Source of the DNA: Lachnospiraceae bacterium
GTDB lineage: Bacteria > Bacillota > Clostridia > Lachnospirales > Lachnospiraceae
Length of the DNA stretch: 50,201 bases
Direction of reading: 5' to 3'
NCBI GenBank assembly: GCA_011959105.1
Contig: BLLU01000090.1
Span: 1-50,201 of the forward strand
The notes under the pieces are model-generated. The model ran no database searches. It saw nothing but the letters and a program-made list of their open reading frames with translations, and was not told where the DNA came from. This document shows, in pieces, positions 25,193 through 33,720 of the stretch. The position numbers and the translations under genes are program-made. Position 1 is the stretch's first letter. Each line of letters begins with the position of its first letter.

Positions 25193-25789
25193 GCTGCAGG
25201 CGATATAGGGTACAAAGGGAACCGGGGTTTTCAGGTTCCCTCTTTTATTGATGTTGTGCCTGAGTGATTGTACGATTCCCAGCAGCACAAACGCCAGCGC
25301 CATATGCAGCAGAAATGTGCGGAGATCCCCGCCTCTGCCCGCAAGGTACAGGCTGCAGACCTGAAAGACCATGGCGTCCCCTATGCCATACAATCGTCCA
25401 AACAGCAGATACTGCAGCAGCGCGAACAGCACCAGCCCCGCCCCGCTCCCTGCAGGCAGGGGACGGGAGAGACAAAACAGGGCTCCTGCCATAGCCCCGG
25501 GCAATTGTAAGAAATCATACACAATACAGGCCCGAAGGTCCGTAAAAACACATACGGTAAGATAGACTGCCAGAACCGAGTACACAAACCATAACATCGG
25601 CGGCCCCTGGGGGCAGTTCCGAAAGATAAACCCCGCTCCTGCGCAGCAGCCCGCCGCCAGAATCCCCGCCGTTGTTTTGTCCCCCACGCATTTATATGTA
25701 TGGTCCAGCAGCGAAATGACTTTCAGCACCCCTATGACCAGCGTCAGCTGCAGACTGAATACCGCCGCCATCCAGGTCACGGACTTCAT
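25175..25789 (-). CDS. tadV: A24-family prepilin peptidase (TadV/CpaA type)
   Basis: 204 residues, hydrophobic throughout, about six membrane helices. The two catalytic aspartates of the A24 family are D84 in FTDLR and D138 in the GIGDAM motif. It would cut the class III signal of the pilin and pseudopilins coded upstream. It is the last gene of the Tad operon; its start overlaps the stop of the large secreted protein gene by 4 bases. Confidence 0.82.
   Translation of the reverse strand: MKSVTWMAAVFSLQLTLVIGVLKVISLLDHTYKCVGDKTTAGILAAGCCAGAGFIFRNCPQGPPMLWFVYSVLAVYLTVCVFTDLRACIVYDFLQLPGAMAGALFCLSRPLPAGSGAGLVLFALLQYLLFGRLYGIGDAMVFQVCSLYLAGRGGDLRTFLLHMALAFVLLGIVQSLRHNINKRGNLKTPVPFVPYIACSLLWFL
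25217..25249 (+). terminator. Terminator of the MATE gene, inside the prepilin peptidase gene
   Basis: GGGAACC (25217-25223), 10-base loop, GGTTCCC (25234-25240), then TCTTTTATT on the plus strand. It lies 25 bases past the MATE stop and within the convergent coding sequence. Confidence 0.75.
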
Positions 25790-28700
25790 TCCGGCTCCCG
25801 GGACTTCAGCCTGGTCCGAAGTTCCTCCAGCACATTCCCCTTCACAGACAGGGTAGCCAGCCGGGGATGCCGTTCTATATCCGTGTCCTGTTTCCAGGCC
25901 CTGACCGTGATCTCCATCACCGCCTCCGGTGTTTTGAGGGGGATCATAAATTCCAGTTTCTCCTCTTTAACATAATCCGGAATCCGATATTCATACCATC
26001 GGTTCAGGGAAGGATCCAGCGCCGTCATTTCCTCCGGGAACACCACCTGGACACGATCCACATACCCCATGGCAAGTATGGTCAGAATGCCGCTTTCCCC
26101 CGCCTTGAATACGGGATCATGAGGTTCCAGCATCCGTTCCAGTGTCACATGCAGGGAGAGGCCCTGCTGTCGGCTGCTGATCACCGCCTCATTCCCCACA
26201 TGGTCCAGAGCATGGGCAACCATCGTATAGCTGCCGCAAAACAGAGGATCCTCCCGGGACAATGTGATTCGGATCCTGCCCGTCCCTTCGTCCTCAAATC
26301 TCTGGCTGCCGCCATTGTCCTGATTGTATACCTCCACATAAAACGCCGCCAGCCCGCTGCCCCGGTCCGAAGCCGTCAGTTCCAGTTCCATTGTCCCCGG
26401 TTCCGCTGTCCCTTCTTCCCAGGCTCCGGCGTTATCAGCCTCTTCCAGTTGTTCCATACCGCTGATCTCAGGAGGACTGGCGTCTGCTTCCAGCCACACA
26501 CTGCCCGCCAGATCCTGTGTAAAATCGGAATAAATCATTTCCCTGTCGTTCCAAGCCGCCGCCCTGGGGGTAAGGCGTATTCGATGCCCGTCCAGACTCT
26601 CCGGCACATACAGTTTTTGTGATATCTCCAGATTCCTGCACCTGTCACTGCGCCGAACCACTGTATAAGACCCGTCCCTCACGCAGGGCTTCCCTTCCGA
26701 GATCTTCTGCAGTTGCTGTGTCGGATAGGTATAGCTTCCCGGTGAGACGTCGCTCCTGGCGGGGGCTACAGTCCCCAGCCTTCCCTCCTCACCGTTCTCC
26801 GTCAGATCCTGACAATCCACAAACAGATGGGTGACCTGGTAATCATCCCTGGCCGGGCCGCACAGAACGCCGCAAAAGGACAATTCAAAGGGAGCCCCCT
26901 CCCCTGCCCTTACATAGTAAAAATCCTCCTCCCGGGCATACCATATGTTTTCCGCCCGGGTCAGCCGTATGGGTTCCGTTCTCACCGGCCATGCCACCAC
27001 CGTCTGGGCGGAAATAGGGATATGCAGAGTCTCCCCCAGGTTCCCCGCCTTGTCCTGGGCGGCAATATGCAGATATTGCAGGCTTTCTCCCACCATCACA
27101 GTCAGGACGGGGCGTTCCCCCGGGTCACCATGATACATGTGAGATTCCTTTACTTTTGTGCCCGCATGGCCGTCCACCGCATAGCGGTAACCCTGAACCT
27201 GTGTTTCCAGCAAATTGACCGTGACATTGGAATCACAGATTCTTCGGTCCGATCCCTGGGGAAAAGATTCCACCTTATGATAATACACCGTCCCTGTGTC
27301 CCGCGGCCTGGCAAAGGAAACCTGAACCCGGTTCTCCTCCATAGCCGTCAGCCGCACTGTGTCCGCCTCTATCTTCTCCGGCTTTCCCATGTCCCGGGCG
27401 GACACACCTTTTAGCAGATTGCTCTCCAGATATCCCAGGGCGGTGGAGACAATCTGCAGGGCTCCGTTTCCCTCCTGGTATCCCGCCTGCTCCACATAAC
27501 TGCTCCCCGCTTCCGCATTGATAAAACTGGAACCTCCATAGGCGGGCATTGTGTGCAATACCTGCCCGTCTTCCAGACCGCAGACATAATTCTCCTCTCT
27601 TCCGCATCCGGCCAGGTATCCTTTGTGAGCAGTACATGCCGGCGGCCTGTTCTCGTCATAGTCTCTGCCGCATTGGTTGCAGATATTTCGATAGTAAGTG
27701 GCAGTGTGTCCCGGACAAATATAGCTGCCGCAGCGCACGCAGAAGCATAGGCTGCCGTTCTCTCCCCTGTTGCCATAATAGAAGCTGCTGCCTTTCTTCT
27801 CTCTTCGAAAGGATGTGCTGCCACAAGTCACTTCAACCGTATAACAACCGTTGCCCGTAAGTGCGTCCCCCTCATGCAGATGGCGGCAGTTTCCGTCATG
27901 ATCATGCGTCAGCAGTATGCCGCCGCTGCCGCCCCGATATCCTCCACCGCCGCCTGCCATGCAGCTTTCTCCAACAGGCCCTTCCACATTTTTCCCGGTG
28001 GAACCGCCGTCCATGCCTTCCAAGACAGCGGTGGCGCCACCGCCTCCTCCGGCCACCAGGAGCAGCCCCTGTCGGTCCGAGGACAGTTGACTGCTGCCGC
28101 CGCCTGTACCGTAAGCCGTGGCATTGCCGCCCCCATGATACCCGTTTTGTCCTCCCAGTTCATAGGATAGCAGTTCCCCCTGGGAAAGGTAAAAGATCCC
28201 CTGAACCAGGCCGCCTTTTCCTCCCTGTAGTTCCCCGCAGTTTCCTCCCTGGGCGCCGGTGAGGGTAAGCCGGTAAAAACCTGTATAGGGCACCTGGTAG
28301 CTGCCCTGCCTGCCGGTATAGGCCATGCTGCGGGATACCCCGGCGCTGACACCTATATCCGAGGCGGAACTGACCAGATGCCAGGATTCCCCTTCCCTTT
28401 GCTGATACAGCTTATAGCTTTTTCCCAGATTGTCTTGCTGACTCCAACTCAGGTTCACCGCCCCCATGCCCTTATTGGCGGTATAATTATCCTTGGATTG
28501 AAGCTGCAATTCCACCCATCCCGCATACAGGGTCATATCCCCCCGAGGGGTGAAATTGTCTCCGGCCCCGCCTGCGGGACGGGTACATGCAGCGTCATAA
28601 TACCAGCCGCCAAAAGACTGCCCGGGCTTTTGAGCCTTTGGCAAAGTGATGCTCTGCATGGTATAAACGGCGGTGACTTTATCTTCCCATCCGTCCTCTC

Positions 28701-29805
28701 CCAGATAATGGTAAGTGTTGCCCTCCAGCCATCCGCGAAAAGGAAGCGTCATGCTCCACTCCCGGAACAGCTGCCTGCTGGCAATGCTTTCCACAGATCC
28801 TCCCCCTCTGGTGTCGAAGGAAACTCTGTATCCCCGGGGTGGAACCAATTCCCCCTCCTCCAGGACATAAGTACTGCCATAATCCCCGGGCCGGACAGTG
28901 ATTCCCGGTTGGTTCCCATAGCTGCCTCCCCCGGGGTCGATACAGAGCGCTGACCTGGTTCGTACCCACTGGGCATACAGTACCACCTGTCCGCCTTCCT
29001 GGTCTGACAGATCATAAATCCTTTCCCCATCGTCATAGTGCTGCCCCGTTCCGTCCGGGCAGGTGTTCCAGCCGGCGAAACGATATCCCGTCCTTTGAAA
29101 GCCACATAGGGTCAGGTTGGTCTGGGGCGTGACTTTCCTGCCTTCATACATCTCAGCGTTATGATACATATGCACGCTGGGGAGCATATATCCGCTGCCC
29201 CCGTTGCCGTCATAGATTACTTCATACCGATTGGCGGAAACCGCCTTGCAGATATGAGGCCCGATCTCCCGGGCCTGTTCCAGATTTCTGCACCAGGGGC
29301 AAAGATAATAATACCCGGTGCCTGTGCGCAGGCTGCGGATTGCCCCGGCGGTGTCCGCACTCATGTACATCATAAAATCCGTGGCATACTCCCCGCAATC
29401 CCGGCAATAACTCCTCCAGCCCGAGTAGTAGCTGCGCAGGCATTTTTGCCTTCCGAAATTTACCCCGTGGAAAGATGTGGACTGCCCGTAGGAATTGTGA
29501 ATGCATTTCCCATAGGGATGCTCCACCTTCCAGTGAGAGACAGGGATGTCTCCCGTTCGGCTCCAATAATATATATGTTCTCCTGCCCCCGCCGCCGGCG
29601 GATTCCCCCTCTCCTGCACATGCACGGTGGTCCCGTTCTCATACCATATAGTGGAAGTCTCCCCGCTGTTGGTTGTAAAAGCTCTGCCATCGGGACTGTA
29701 GCTGATCTGTACCCCGCTGCCCGCCTGCGCGCCGCAGCAGATCTCCCACAGCAGCAGGCATAATAACAGAAGGGCAATGCATTTTCTAAGCCGCCTCACT
29801 CCCAT
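25786..29805 (-). CDS. Very large secreted, glycine- and cysteine-rich protein of the Tad locus
   Basis: 1,339 residues with a signal peptide (KCIALLLLCLLLWEICCGAQA). From about 190 to 435 there are InlB/Listeria-Bacteroides-type beta repeats (YDGNGGSG ... FAGWNTCPDG ... VLYAQW; FGGWYYD ... LYAGW). About 500-640 is very glycine-rich (repeated GGGGG). About 640-760 is cysteine-rich with several CxxC pairs, as is 120-185 (CRDCG, CPWC). The rest looks like beta-sandwich modules (for example MELELTASDRGSGLAAFYVEVY). There is no LPxTG or membrane anchor. It lies between cpaB-like and tadV with overlaps at both ends, so I infer a pilus-tip or pilus-dependent adhesin. Confidence 0.75.
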   Translation of the reverse strand: MGVRRLRKCIALLLLCLLLWEICCGAQAGSGVQISYSPDGRAFTTNSGETSTIWYENGTTVHVQERGNPPAAGAGEHIYYWSRTGDIPVSHWKVEHPYGKCIHNSYGQSTSFHGVNFGRQKCLRSYYSGWRSYCRDCGEYATDFMMYMSADTAGAIRSLRTGTGYYYLCPWCRNLEQAREIGPHICKAVSANRYEVIYDGNGGSGYMLPSVHMYHNAEMYEGRKVTPQTNLTLCGFQRTGYRFAGWNTCPDGTGQHYDDGERIYDLSDQEGGQVVLYAQWVRTRSALCIDPGGGSYGNQPGITVRPGDYGSTYVLEEGELVPPRGYRVSFDTRGGGSVESIASRQLFREWSMTLPFRGWLEGNTYHYLGEDGWEDKVTAVYTMQSITLPKAQKPGQSFGGWYYDAACTRPAGGAGDNFTPRGDMTLYAGWVELQLQSKDNYTANKGMGAVNLSWSQQDNLGKSYKLYQQREGESWHLVSSASDIGVSAGVSRSMAYTGRQGSYQVPYTGFYRLTLTGAQGGNCGELQGGKGGLVQGIFYLSQGELLSYELGGQNGYHGGGNATAYGTGGGSSQLSSDRQGLLLVAGGGGGATAVLEGMDGGSTGKNVEGPVGESCMAGGGGGYRGGSGGILLTHDHDGNCRHLHEGDALTGNGCYTVEVTCGSTSFRREKKGSSFYYGNRGENGSLCFCVRCGSYICPGHTATYYRNICNQCGRDYDENRPPACTAHKGYLAGCGREENYVCGLEDGQVLHTMPAYGGSSFINAEAGSSYVEQAGYQEGNGALQIVSTALGYLESNLLKGVSARDMGKPEKIEADTVRLTAMEENRVQVSFARPRDTGTVYYHKVESFPQGSDRRICDSNVTVNLLETQVQGYRYAVDGHAGTKVKESHMYHGDPGERPVLTVMVGESLQYLHIAAQDKAGNLGETLHIPISAQTVVAWPVRTEPIRLTRAENIWYAREEDFYYVRAGEGAPFELSFCGVLCGPARDDYQVTHLFVDCQDLTENGEEGRLGTVAPARSDVSPGSYTYPTQQLQKISEGKPCVRDGSYTVVRRSDRCRNLEISQKLYVPESLDGHRIRLTPRAAAWNDREMIYSDFTQDLAGSVWLEADASPPEISGMEQLEEADNAGAWEEGTAEPGTMELELTASDRGSGLAAFYVEVYNQDNGGSQRFEDEGTGRIRITLSREDPLFCGSYTMVAHALDHVGNEAVISSRQQGLSLHVTLERMLEPHDPVFKAGESGILTILAMGYVDRVQVVFPEEMTALDPSLNRWYEYRIPDYVKEEKLEFMIPLKTPEAVMEITVRAWKQDTDIERHPRLATLSVKGNVLEELRTRLKSREPE

Positions 29806-30485
29806 AGCTTTACCACCCGCAGAGAACCTTTATACAATTCACTGTAAAAAAGTCCTGCGTCCCCTTCCTCCAGCAGCACATTGATCCTGGCGGCAGCAGA
29901 TAGGGTATCCTGGGACGGGATTAGATTTCCGGAGGAGTCAAACGCCTGGTATACTGTCACATCCTCCCAGACCAGATAGGCCTGCCCCAGTTCCTCGTCC
30001 ACGGTGTATATATGGATGCGGTCTCCGCCCCTCAGGGTACCGCTGGCCAGTTGGTACAAATCCTCCGCCCGGCACCCGGCAATCACGGGACGATCCAGGG
30101 CCGCCAGGCGCTCTCTCCCATCCCGGAACATGGTATGGGTGGCCATGCTGCCCGAAGGGATGGTGATGGCCGCCTGATTTCCCTCCAGCATTTGGAGATC
30201 CGTCACCGCCCCCTGGGGAATATGGCGCACATCCACCTGCTCCTGCCGAAACAGGCGGCCGATGTTATCCGCTGTCAATTCCGTCCCCTTTTCCAGGGTC
30301 TCTGCCAGAACCCAGCAATCCGCTTTTTCATAGGCGCTGAGAATATTTTTCTCCAGGTTGATCAGTACCGCATAAGTCACCAGTGCCGCCGCAAAGGCGG
30401 CCAATACCAGTCCCGGCAATATTCTTTTACCGCCGCTTCCCTCCCTGTGTCCCCTTTCCAATTCTTTTTGTTTTTCTCTATTCAT
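29796..30485 (-). CDS. CpaB/RcpC-like Tad assembly protein (SAF domain)
   Basis: 229 residues from the ATG at 30485, nine bases after GAGGT; a GTG at 30494 would overlap the ribosome site. One N-terminal membrane helix (about 22-43) is followed by a SAF-type domain (LEKGTELTADNI ... VRHIPQGAVTD) and a second beta domain. In Tad systems CpaB/RcpC is a periplasmic or cell-wall-side assembly factor. It overlaps the stop of the upstream gene and the start of the large secreted protein gene. Confidence 0.75.
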   Translation of the reverse strand: MNREKQKELERGHREGSGGKRILPGLVLAAFAAALVTYAVLINLEKNILSAYEKADCWVLAETLEKGTELTADNIGRLFRQEQVDVRHIPQGAVTDLQMLEGNQAAITIPSGSMATHTMFRDGRERLAALDRPVIAGCRAEDLYQLASGTLRGGDRIHIYTVDEELGQAYLVWEDVTVYQAFDSSGNLIPSQDTLSAAARINVLLEEGDAGLFYSELYKGSLRVVKLWE

Positions 30486-31140
30486 CCCATTCACACCTCA
30501 CTATATCCACGCTTTTCTCCTTTTCCCCGTCCATGAAGCGGCCCATAAAGCCCATGACCTGGAACCCCACCCGGCTGTATATGGTGGTATGCTCCACCAG
30601 GATTCCCTCCGGCGTCCGAACCTGGCCCAGCGGAGCCTTCTCCTGCGCCAGACAGTTCCCTTCCCCATCGTAGACGGTGGCATGCACTTCCTGATCCGAT
30701 ACATTATAGACAATATATTCCCTGAGCCGCACTCTTCCCGACAGCAGTTCCTCCCTGGCGCTGAAGCCCTCCCGGTCAAGAGCCAGGTTATATTGCAGCG
30801 CATCCCGGTAGATTCGGAACGCGTTCCGGGTATCCTCAATCCGAAGGTTGCGGCTTCTGCCGTATTCCTCCACGTCAATCACTGCGGACGCCAGGCCGGA
30901 CGCCGCCAAAGCATCCTCCACACAGGCACTGGCGATCATACAGGCATAGATCCTGAACTGAAACAGCGCCGCCATAAGCACCATCAGAAAGAAGAACATG
31001 GCCGCCACCACATCCACCTGTGCGCGGCTGGCAGACAGCCCTTTCCTGCCGGGTTTCCCAAAGCTAATGTTTGGCGGTGGACATGCGCGTCTCCTCCACG
31101 GGCACTTCCCGGGCCGTAAAAATCGAACGAAACAAATCAT
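30478..31140 (-). CDS. TadE-like pseudopilin/DUF4320-like protein
   Basis: 220 residues as drawn. A single hydrophobic helix (AAMFFFLMVLMAALFQFRIYACM) follows a short basic stretch, then an extracytoplasmic domain of about 150 residues, the build of TadE-type pseudopilins. The start is uncertain: the ATG at 31140 overlaps the upstream gene by 77 bases and has no clear ribosome site; the conserved part begins near SASRAQVDVV (about 31030), where only GTG codons are available. Identity rests on topology and operon position. Confidence 0.65.
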   Translation of the reverse strand: MICFVRFLRPGKCPWRRRACPPPNISFGKPGRKGLSASRAQVDVVAAMFFFLMVLMAALFQFRIYACMIASACVEDALAASGLASAVIDVEEYGRSRNLRIEDTRNAFRIYRDALQYNLALDREGFSAREELLSGRVRLREYIVYNVSDQEVHATVYDGEGNCLAQEKAPLGQVRTPEGILVEHTTIYSRVGFQVMGFMGRFMDGEKEKSVDIVRCEWDE

Positions 31141-31474
31141 GTTCCCCTCCCCAAATCCTTCCCTGCAGATTCCCCCGAATGCGCAGAATCACGGAATCCC
31201 CATATTCTACAGGGTTCATGGTACTCCCGGTGAGATCAATCCCCCCCAGTCCGATGGCCTGCAATTCCTCCAGCATCTGATTCCTGTCTCCTTCCGTCAG
31301 GCATCCCACGGTCTCCATCTTCAGGATATAGCATCTGGCAACCTGGCTTATCTGTCCTTTTTTCAGCAGCAACTCGCTGCAGTAAAAATACGCTGTCACC
31401 ACAATGGACATGGCCAGAATACAAATGCACACCGGCAGGAAATCCAGCACGGACCCTTCCCGCTTCCCTCTCAT
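31064..31474 (-). CDS. TadE-like minor pseudopilin
   Basis: 136 residues. A basic N terminus with EGSVLDFLPV leads directly into a hydrophobic helix (about 12-33), the pattern of TadE/DUF4320-like pseudopilins, with a small soluble domain behind it. It lies between the flp-like gene and a second protein of the same build, as minor pilins do in Tad loci. Confidence 0.65.
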   Translation of the reverse strand: MRGKREGSVLDFLPVCICILAMSIVVTAYFYCSELLLKKGQISQVARCYILKMETVGCLTEGDRNQMLEELQAIGLGGIDLTGSTMNPVEYGDSVILRIRGNLQGRIWGGEHDLFRSIFTAREVPVEETRMSTAKH

Positions 31475-31483
31475 GACCGCCTC

Positions 31484-31750
31484 CTAACCCAGGATCCCGG
31501 TGGCCTTGGCCGTCAGGGCATCCACAATCGTGTTGAGAAACACTTCCAGTTTATCTTTCATCACCACGCAGAGCAGCAGGGCGATGATACAGAGTCCCAC
31601 CGTCACCAGCAGTCCGTCAATACCGCTGCTCTTGCCCGCCAGAGCAAGCCACAGCCGCCCCTGCCGGGAGGGCCCGGTGGTCCCGGTCTCTCCTCTTTTC
31701 TCACAATTATTAAGATTTCTGTTTTCGTTCAGACGATCTTTTTTCTTCAT
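31484..31750 (-). CDS. Flp-pilin-like small membrane protein
   Basis: 88 residues, start at ATG 31750 after AAGGAG. A 40-residue charged leader ends in GKSSGIDG, followed by a hydrophobic helix (LLVTVGLCIIALLLCVVM) and a short amphipathic tail. Size and position after tadC fit the major Flp pilin. However, the classic Flp cleavage context, with Glu five residues after the cut and then Tyr, is not present, and the leader is longer than usual. A hairpin-rich leader at 31763-31887 separates it from tadC. Confidence 0.6.
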   Translation of the reverse strand: MKKKDRLNENRNLNNCEKRGETGTTGPSRQGRLWLALAGKSSGIDGLLVTVGLCIIALLLCVVMKDKLEVFLNTIVDALTAKATGILG

Positions 31751-31887
31751 TTTTTATCTCCTTCATAAATAATTCCGCTTCTCTCCCGCTGCGCAAGGCC
31801 GGAAATTCTCATGCATTGCCCGGTTTTCCCGGTGGGAACCACACACCCGGGCACAGCGCTTTCCGGGAGAAAGCGGGTTGACGATTT
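31751..31887 (-). promoter_or_regulatory. Hairpin-rich spacer between tadC and the flp-like gene
   Basis: CGCTTTC-CGGGA-GAAAGCG (31857-31875) and a larger hairpin with arms GCCCGG/CCGGGC around TTCCC-GGT-GGGAA (about 31818-31851). This is the only sizeable gap in the Tad operon and precedes the putative pilin. Such hairpins often stabilise a processed mRNA so that the pilin is made in excess. Confidence 0.55.
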
Positions 31888-32730
31888 TCAGTTCCAGAAC
31901 CCGCTGTTCAGGAACATGTGCTCCACACAGGCATACAAAACCACTGCGATGATGGCGGCAAAGATACCCAGTTGGTAAAATGTGATGCTCCGGTCCAGCT
32001 TTTCCTTTCTGCGGCCCTGCAGCGTCAGTTCCATATCCTTGATCTGGTCCGCTATGTCTCCCAGCAGTTCTACCGCCTGCCCCGACTCCATGGCCTGCAG
32101 AATGGTGATGCACAGGGCATCGATATAGCGGTTGTCGAATTGTCCCTGGAAACGCTCCAGGGCCTGATCCAGATCCGCTTTCATCACAATGTCGCCGGAC
32201 AGAGTCTGCAGCCCGTCCCGCAGGCGGACCTGCTTCACACTGCCATACACCTCCGCCAGAGCGTCCGTGACAAAGACTCCCGCCCGAATCTGAGTAGCCA
32301 GCGCATTGTAGACCAGATTCAGTTCCGCCAGCATGGCCTCATTGTCCCGGCGGTTCATGCGCTCCAGCAGCAGGCCCGGCAGACAGGCCGCCGGTACGGC
32401 TGCCGCAAGCCCTGCCGGCAGCCCCCAGCCCAGACCGATCAGAAAGCCTGCCCCTGCCATGACCGCAATCAAGGTCAGATAGCTGACGGGATTAATCCAT
32501 TTTCCATAGTGGTATGCCGCGCCTTTCGCCCGCAGATATTCCTCCCACTTCCCATAATCCCAGAATCTGCCCTTTCTGCGGCGGGCATGCATGCAAAACA
32601 TGTCATAAGCGCGCAGCACCACCTCCCCCGCCTGCTTCCCGGACATGAAGCACAGCCACTCCGCGCCGATCAGCAATGCCGCCGTAAGCTGTATCCCCCG
32701 AAGCATCCTGTGTATTGTAATATAGTCCAT
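31888..32730 (-). CDS. tadC: Tad pilus inner-membrane platform protein TadC
   Basis: 280 residues with hydrophobic segments near the N terminus, around 85-120 and at the C terminus, and a cytoplasmic GspF/T2SSF domain in between (residues 130-240, with LNLVYNALATQIRAGV and QAMESGQAVELLGDIA). TadC pairs with TadB to form the assembly platform driven by TadA. The start at 32730 follows AAGGAG. Confidence 0.85.
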   Translation of the reverse strand: MDYITIHRMLRGIQLTAALLIGAEWLCFMSGKQAGEVVLRAYDMFCMHARRRKGRFWDYGKWEEYLRAKGAAYHYGKWINPVSYLTLIAVMAGAGFLIGLGWGLPAGLAAAVPAACLPGLLLERMNRRDNEAMLAELNLVYNALATQIRAGVFVTDALAEVYGSVKQVRLRDGLQTLSGDIVMKADLDQALERFQGQFDNRYIDALCITILQAMESGQAVELLGDIADQIKDMELTLQGRRKEKLDRSITFYQLGIFAAIIAVVLYACVEHMFLNSGFWN

Positions 32731-32775
32731 ATCTCTCCTTACCTCTCTCCGGCCTGTTGATTCGGCAGCCCCTGC

Positions 32776-33720
32776 CTATTGGTTTAACAGCCGCACCTGT
32801 CTGTAAAACAAAAGCAGTATCCCGCCGATCACCGCCAGGCAGCCGATTCCCGGCGGAGTGTGAAACATGATCTCCGACAGCGGGATGCCCACCAGGGCTT
32901 CCATGGCTTTCAGAATCACCGCCGTCATGGCTCCCAGAATCAGAATATTGATCCAGGCTTCCCTGATCAGGGATTTCCGCTCCTGCCGCATCCGGGCGTA
33001 TTCCCGGAGGGACCGCCTGCTCTGGGACACCAGCACTTTCAGATCCGCCGAGTACCGCAGGCTCACCTCCAGGTTCCTCACCAGTTCCCGGAACTTGGGG
33101 TGCTCCAGCTTCTCTGCCATGGCCAGCAGAGCAATGCCGGTGTCGCCGGAGGTCTGAGCCTCATAATAACAGGCGTCCAGCACTCCCCGAAGGGGTTCGC
33201 CCACATAGGGGCTGACCTGCCCCAGCACCGCCGTGATCTCCCCGGAAGTAATGCTGTAATTGCCCAGAAAGTCCAGGAATTTCATCAGATTCTCATCCGT
33301 GGCATTGTAATTGCGGCTCATGCGCCGGTTCAGGGCCGCATGGACCAGCAGCCACAGGCCTCCCGCCGCCAGAAGGGCCCTGTGCCAGGCAGCCCCCAGA
33401 AGCAGCGCCAGAAAGTATGCCGCCACGCCCCCCGTCAGATTGCCCAATATCCAAAGTTCCGGCGTCAGAAAAGGGAATCGTCCGGTGACGCCACTGTACA
33501 GCAGCCGCTGTTCCATACGCTGCCAGAAGGTTCTCTTTCCCCGAAAGAGCTGCAGGCTGCGCCGGTTGTCCTGCACCCTTTTTGCCGCGGCGGCTTCCAG
33601 GGAACCATAGGCCCTGCGCCACAGCCGGCCCGGAATACGCTCCCTTCTGCTCCACAGAAACAGGGCCCCAAACCCGGCTCCCAACTCCGCCAGCAGCAAT
33701 ATCTTAATACAATCGCTCAT
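32776..33720 (-). CDS. tadB: Tad pilus inner-membrane platform protein TadB
   Basis: 314 residues from the ATG at 33720 (GGGAG 7 bases upstream), overlapping the tadA stop by 17 bases; an upstream extension to 33762 has no support. Membrane helices at the N terminus, around 90-135 and at the C terminus flank a cytoplasmic GspF domain that includes the run SGDTGIALLAMAEKL. It is co-translated with tadA and precedes tadC. Confidence 0.82.
   Translation of the reverse strand: MSDCIKILLLAELGAGFGALFLWSRRERIPGRLWRRAYGSLEAAAAKRVQDNRRSLQLFRGKRTFWQRMEQRLLYSGVTGRFPFLTPELWILGNLTGGVAAYFLALLLGAAWHRALLAAGGLWLLVHAALNRRMSRNYNATDENLMKFLDFLGNYSITSGEITAVLGQVSPYVGEPLRGVLDACYYEAQTSGDTGIALLAMAEKLEHPKFRELVRNLEVSLRYSADLKVLVSQSRRSLREYARMRQERKSLIREAWINILILGAMTAVILKAMEALVGIPLSEIMFHTPPGIGCLAVIGGILLLFYRQVRLLNQ

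Noticed and set aside
31763..32113. 116-codon frame between tadC and the flp-like gene
   Set aside because: It overlaps tadC in another frame, is histidine- and glycine-rich without domain, and covers the hairpin spacer.
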